From CBFHSF01 sp965661055 (GTDB lineage Bacteria; Bacteroidota; Bacteroidia; Flavobacteriales; Schleiferiaceae): a DNA stretch of 64,000 bases. Within the stretch, counting starts at the first letter, position 1, and each line of letters starts with the position of its first letter. Made by a program: the position numbers and the translations under genes. Below the pieces are notes generated by a model. It was not told the origin of the DNA. It did no database searches and was given only the letters and a program-made list of their open reading frames with translations. Of this stretch, positions 62,229 to 64,000 are shown piece by piece. Where the stretch lies: assembly GCA_965661055.1 (NCBI GenBank), contig CBFICS010000004.1:83575-147574 (forward strand), given 5' to 3'.

Positions 62229-64000
62229 TTACGCATCTATCTTAGCGTACTTTGCATTTTTCTCTATGAACTCTCTTCGAGGAGGAACTTCATCACCCAT
62301 CAACATGGAGAACACACGGTCTGCCTCTGCAGCACTATCAATGGTCACCTGTCTAAGAGTTCTAAATCCAGGATTCATTGTGGTTTCCCAAAGCTGCTCA
62401 GCATTCATTTCACCAAGACCTTTGTATCGTTGAATACCCACACCTGATTCAGATTCACCACCAAACTCTTTAGCCAAAAGGTCACGCTGATCATCTGACC
62501 AAGCATAAGACTGCTTACTTCCCTTCTTCACTAGATAAAGAGGAGGTGAAGCAATGTATATGTTACCTTGTTCAATCAGTTCTTTCATGTATCTAAAGAA
62601 GAAGGTCAAGATCAAAGTGGCAATGTGAGATCCATCTACGTCGGCATCACACATAATAATCACCTTGTGGTATCTCAGCTTTTCAACATTAAGAGCTTTT
62701 GAATCTTCTTCTGTTCCTACACTTACCCCTAAGGCGGTAAAAATATTTTTGATCTCTTCGTTTTCAAAAACCTTGTGAGACATGGCTTTTTCAACGTTCA
62801 GAATTTTTCCTCGTAGCGGAAGGATAGCTTGGAAGTTTCTATCTCTACCTTGTTTGGCAGTACCCCCCGCAGAGTCTCCCTCAACAAGGAAGATTTCACA
62901 TTCTGCGGCATCGGTACTAGAACAATCAGATAGTTTTCCTGGCAAACCAGAACCTGACATTACGTTTTTACGCTGAACCATTTCGCGAGCTTTTTTTGCC
63001 GCTACTCTAGCTTTTGCTGCCAAAACTACTTTTTGGACAATAGTTTTTGCTTCGTTAGGATGTTCTTCTAGGTAGTTAGTAAGCATTTCACCTACTAGCT
63101 GATCTACAGCGCCCGAAACCTCTGAGTTACCTAACTTAGTTTTGGTTTGGCCTTCAAACTGAGGCTCCATAACTTTAACAGAAACAACTGCCGTTAGACC
63201 TTCTCTAAAGTCATCTCCAGATACTTCTACCTTTTCTTTGGTCAGAATCCCACTTTCTTCGGCATACTTTTTTAGGGTTCTCGTTAGCGCTCTTCTAAAA
63301 CCTGCCAAGTGAGTACCTCCCTCATGGGTATTAATATTATTCACATAAGAGTGAATATTTTCTGTGAAAGAAGTATTGTAGTGCATGGCAACCTCAACAG
63401 GAATACCTGCCTTTTCGCCTTCCATGTACATTACGATAGGAATAAGCTTTTCACGGTTTTGGTCAATGAAGTTTACAAATTCAGCAAGACCGCCTTCAGA
63501 GTAAAATACCTCGACTAAATCGTTTCCATCATCATCCTTTTCTCTTTTATCAGTCAACGTGATTTTAATGCCTTTATTCAAGAAAGCAAGTTCACGCATT
63601 CTCGCAGCAATAATATCAAACTGATACACCGTTTCTGAAAAGATGGTGTCATCTGGTAAAAAGGTAACAATGGTACCTCTTTCAGCAGTATCTCCTAATT
63701 CTCGTACATCAAACTGAGGAATACCCTTACTGTACTCCTGCTCATAAATTTTTCCGTTTCTATGAACCTCAGCTCTGAGGTGAATAGACAATGCGTTAAC
63801 ACAAGATACCCCTACCCCGTGAAGACCACCAGACACCTTATAAGAGTCTTTGTCAAACTTACCTCCAGCATGAAGAACCGTCATTACTACTTCGAGTGCC
63901 GACTTATTTTCTTTCTCGTGAAAATCTACAGGAATTCCACGTCCGTCATCTTTTACTGAAATGGAGTTGTTTTCATTGATAACTACCTCAATTGTGGTTG
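62229..64000 (-). CDS. gyrB: DNA gyrase subunit B, 3' part (5' end beyond the window)
   Basis: The frame stays open past the apparent ATG at 63884 to the window edge, and the extra codons encode the family sequence (DDGRGIPVDFHEKENKSA), so this is an incomplete gene and the true start lies outside. Present are the GGLHGVGVSCVNALS ATP lid, the transducer QFEGQTKTKLG, the TOPRIM EGDSAGGTAKQGRDR and DADVDGSHI, and the C-terminal GLGEMNAEQLWETT. The EGDSAGG form and length distinguish it from parE at 669-2561. Gyrase introduces negative supercoils. Confidence 0.97.
   Translation of the reverse strand, partial: TTIEVVINENNSISVKDDGRGIPVDFHEKENKSALEVVMTVLHAGGKFDKDSYKVSGGLHGVGVSCVNALSIHLRAEVHRNGKIYEQEYSKGIPQFDVRELGDTAERGTIVTFLPDDTIFSETVYQFDIIAARMRELAFLNKGIKITLTDKREKDDDGNDLVEVFYSEGGLAEFVNFIDQNREKLIPIVMYMEGEKAGIPVEVAMHYNTSFTENIHSYVNNINTHEGGTHLAGFRRALTRTLKKYAEESGILTKEKVEVSGDDFREGLTAVVSVKVMEPQFEGQTKTKLGNSEVSGAVDQLVGEMLTNYLEEHPNEAKTIVQKVVLAAKARVAAKKAREMVQRKNVMSGSGLPGKLSDCSSTDAAECEIFLVEGDSAGGTAKQGRDRNFQAILPLRGKILNVEKAMSHKVFENEEIKNIFTALGVSVGTEEDSKALNVEKLRYHKVIIMCDADVDGSHIATLILTFFFRYMKELIEQGNIYIASPPLYLVKKGSKQSYAWSDDQRDLLAKEFGGESESGVGIQRYKGLGEMNAEQLWETTMNPGFRTLRQVTIDSAAEADRVFSMLMGDEVPPRREFIEKNAKYAKIDA

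Overview
The window is a 64 kb chromosomal piece of a member of the Bacteroidota, most likely order Flavobacteriales. The evidence is low GC, type IX secretion cargo (a type A sorting domain at 60500-60739 and a gliding-motility-type C-terminal domain at 43129-43400), a TonB-dependent receptor with a carboxypeptidase-like N-terminal domain, a fused SecDF, DUF3467 after rpoC, and many TAnnTTTG promoter elements. Shine-Dalgarno sequences are almost absent, with rpsU as the clear exception. Genus cannot be fixed from this sequence. No phage, insertion sequence, CRISPR array or integrase cassette is visible; this is mostly core genome.

Layout. 1-3.8 kb (minus): topoisomerase IV (parC partial, a small membrane protein, parE), then ychF. 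4-7.2 kb (plus): a split transketolase whose two subunit genes flank a secreted VWA-domain protein. 7.2-14.7 kb: a MarR-type regulator divergent from a TonB-dependent receptor, a NamZ-like muramidase divergent from a FtsX-type permease, cystathionine beta-synthase/cysteine synthase with CBS domains, and Hsp20. 14.9-16.8 kb (plus): a two-gene ether-lipid module, an alkylglycerol monooxygenase-like hydroxylase overlapping a lysoplasmalogenase. 16.8-20.4 kb (minus): priA and a THUMP methyltransferase.

20.4-33.9 kb (minus) is one long expression unit reading Thr-Tyr-Gly-Thr tRNAs, tuf, tRNA-Trp, secE, nusG, rplK, rplA, rplJ, rplL, rpoB, rpoC, DUF3467. It has a good promoter at its head, a strong terminator at its end, and strong hairpins in three intercistronic gaps. 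34.1-43.1 kb (minus): hpf, xerC-like recombinase, rpsU with a strong SD, acyl-CoA dehydrogenase, a ComEA-like protein, a sodium symporter coupled to a 41-residue small subunit, an RmlD-like reductase, a potassium channel, PspC and DUF2851. 43.1-45.5 kb: two secreted T9SS-linked proteins followed by a 567 bp intergenic region rich in repeats.

45.5-54.8 kb (minus): pyrF, prfA, purM; an OmpA-family protein with TPR, propeller and LysM parts; type III glutamine synthetase interrupted by one in-frame TAA; a calcium/sodium exchanger and TatA. 54.9-64 kb: secDF (minus), a secreted FG-GAP repeat protein and a DCC thiol oxidoreductase (plus), then mdh and gyrB (minus, gyrB running off the window).

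Most noteworthy are the nonsense codon in glnN, the bacterial AGMO plus TMEM86-type lysoplasmalogenase pair, the rpsU Shine-Dalgarno, the VWA gene inside the split transketolase operon, the small symporter subunit with its TAATG coupling, the LysM extension of the OmpA protein, and the repeats at 45.1-45.5 kb.
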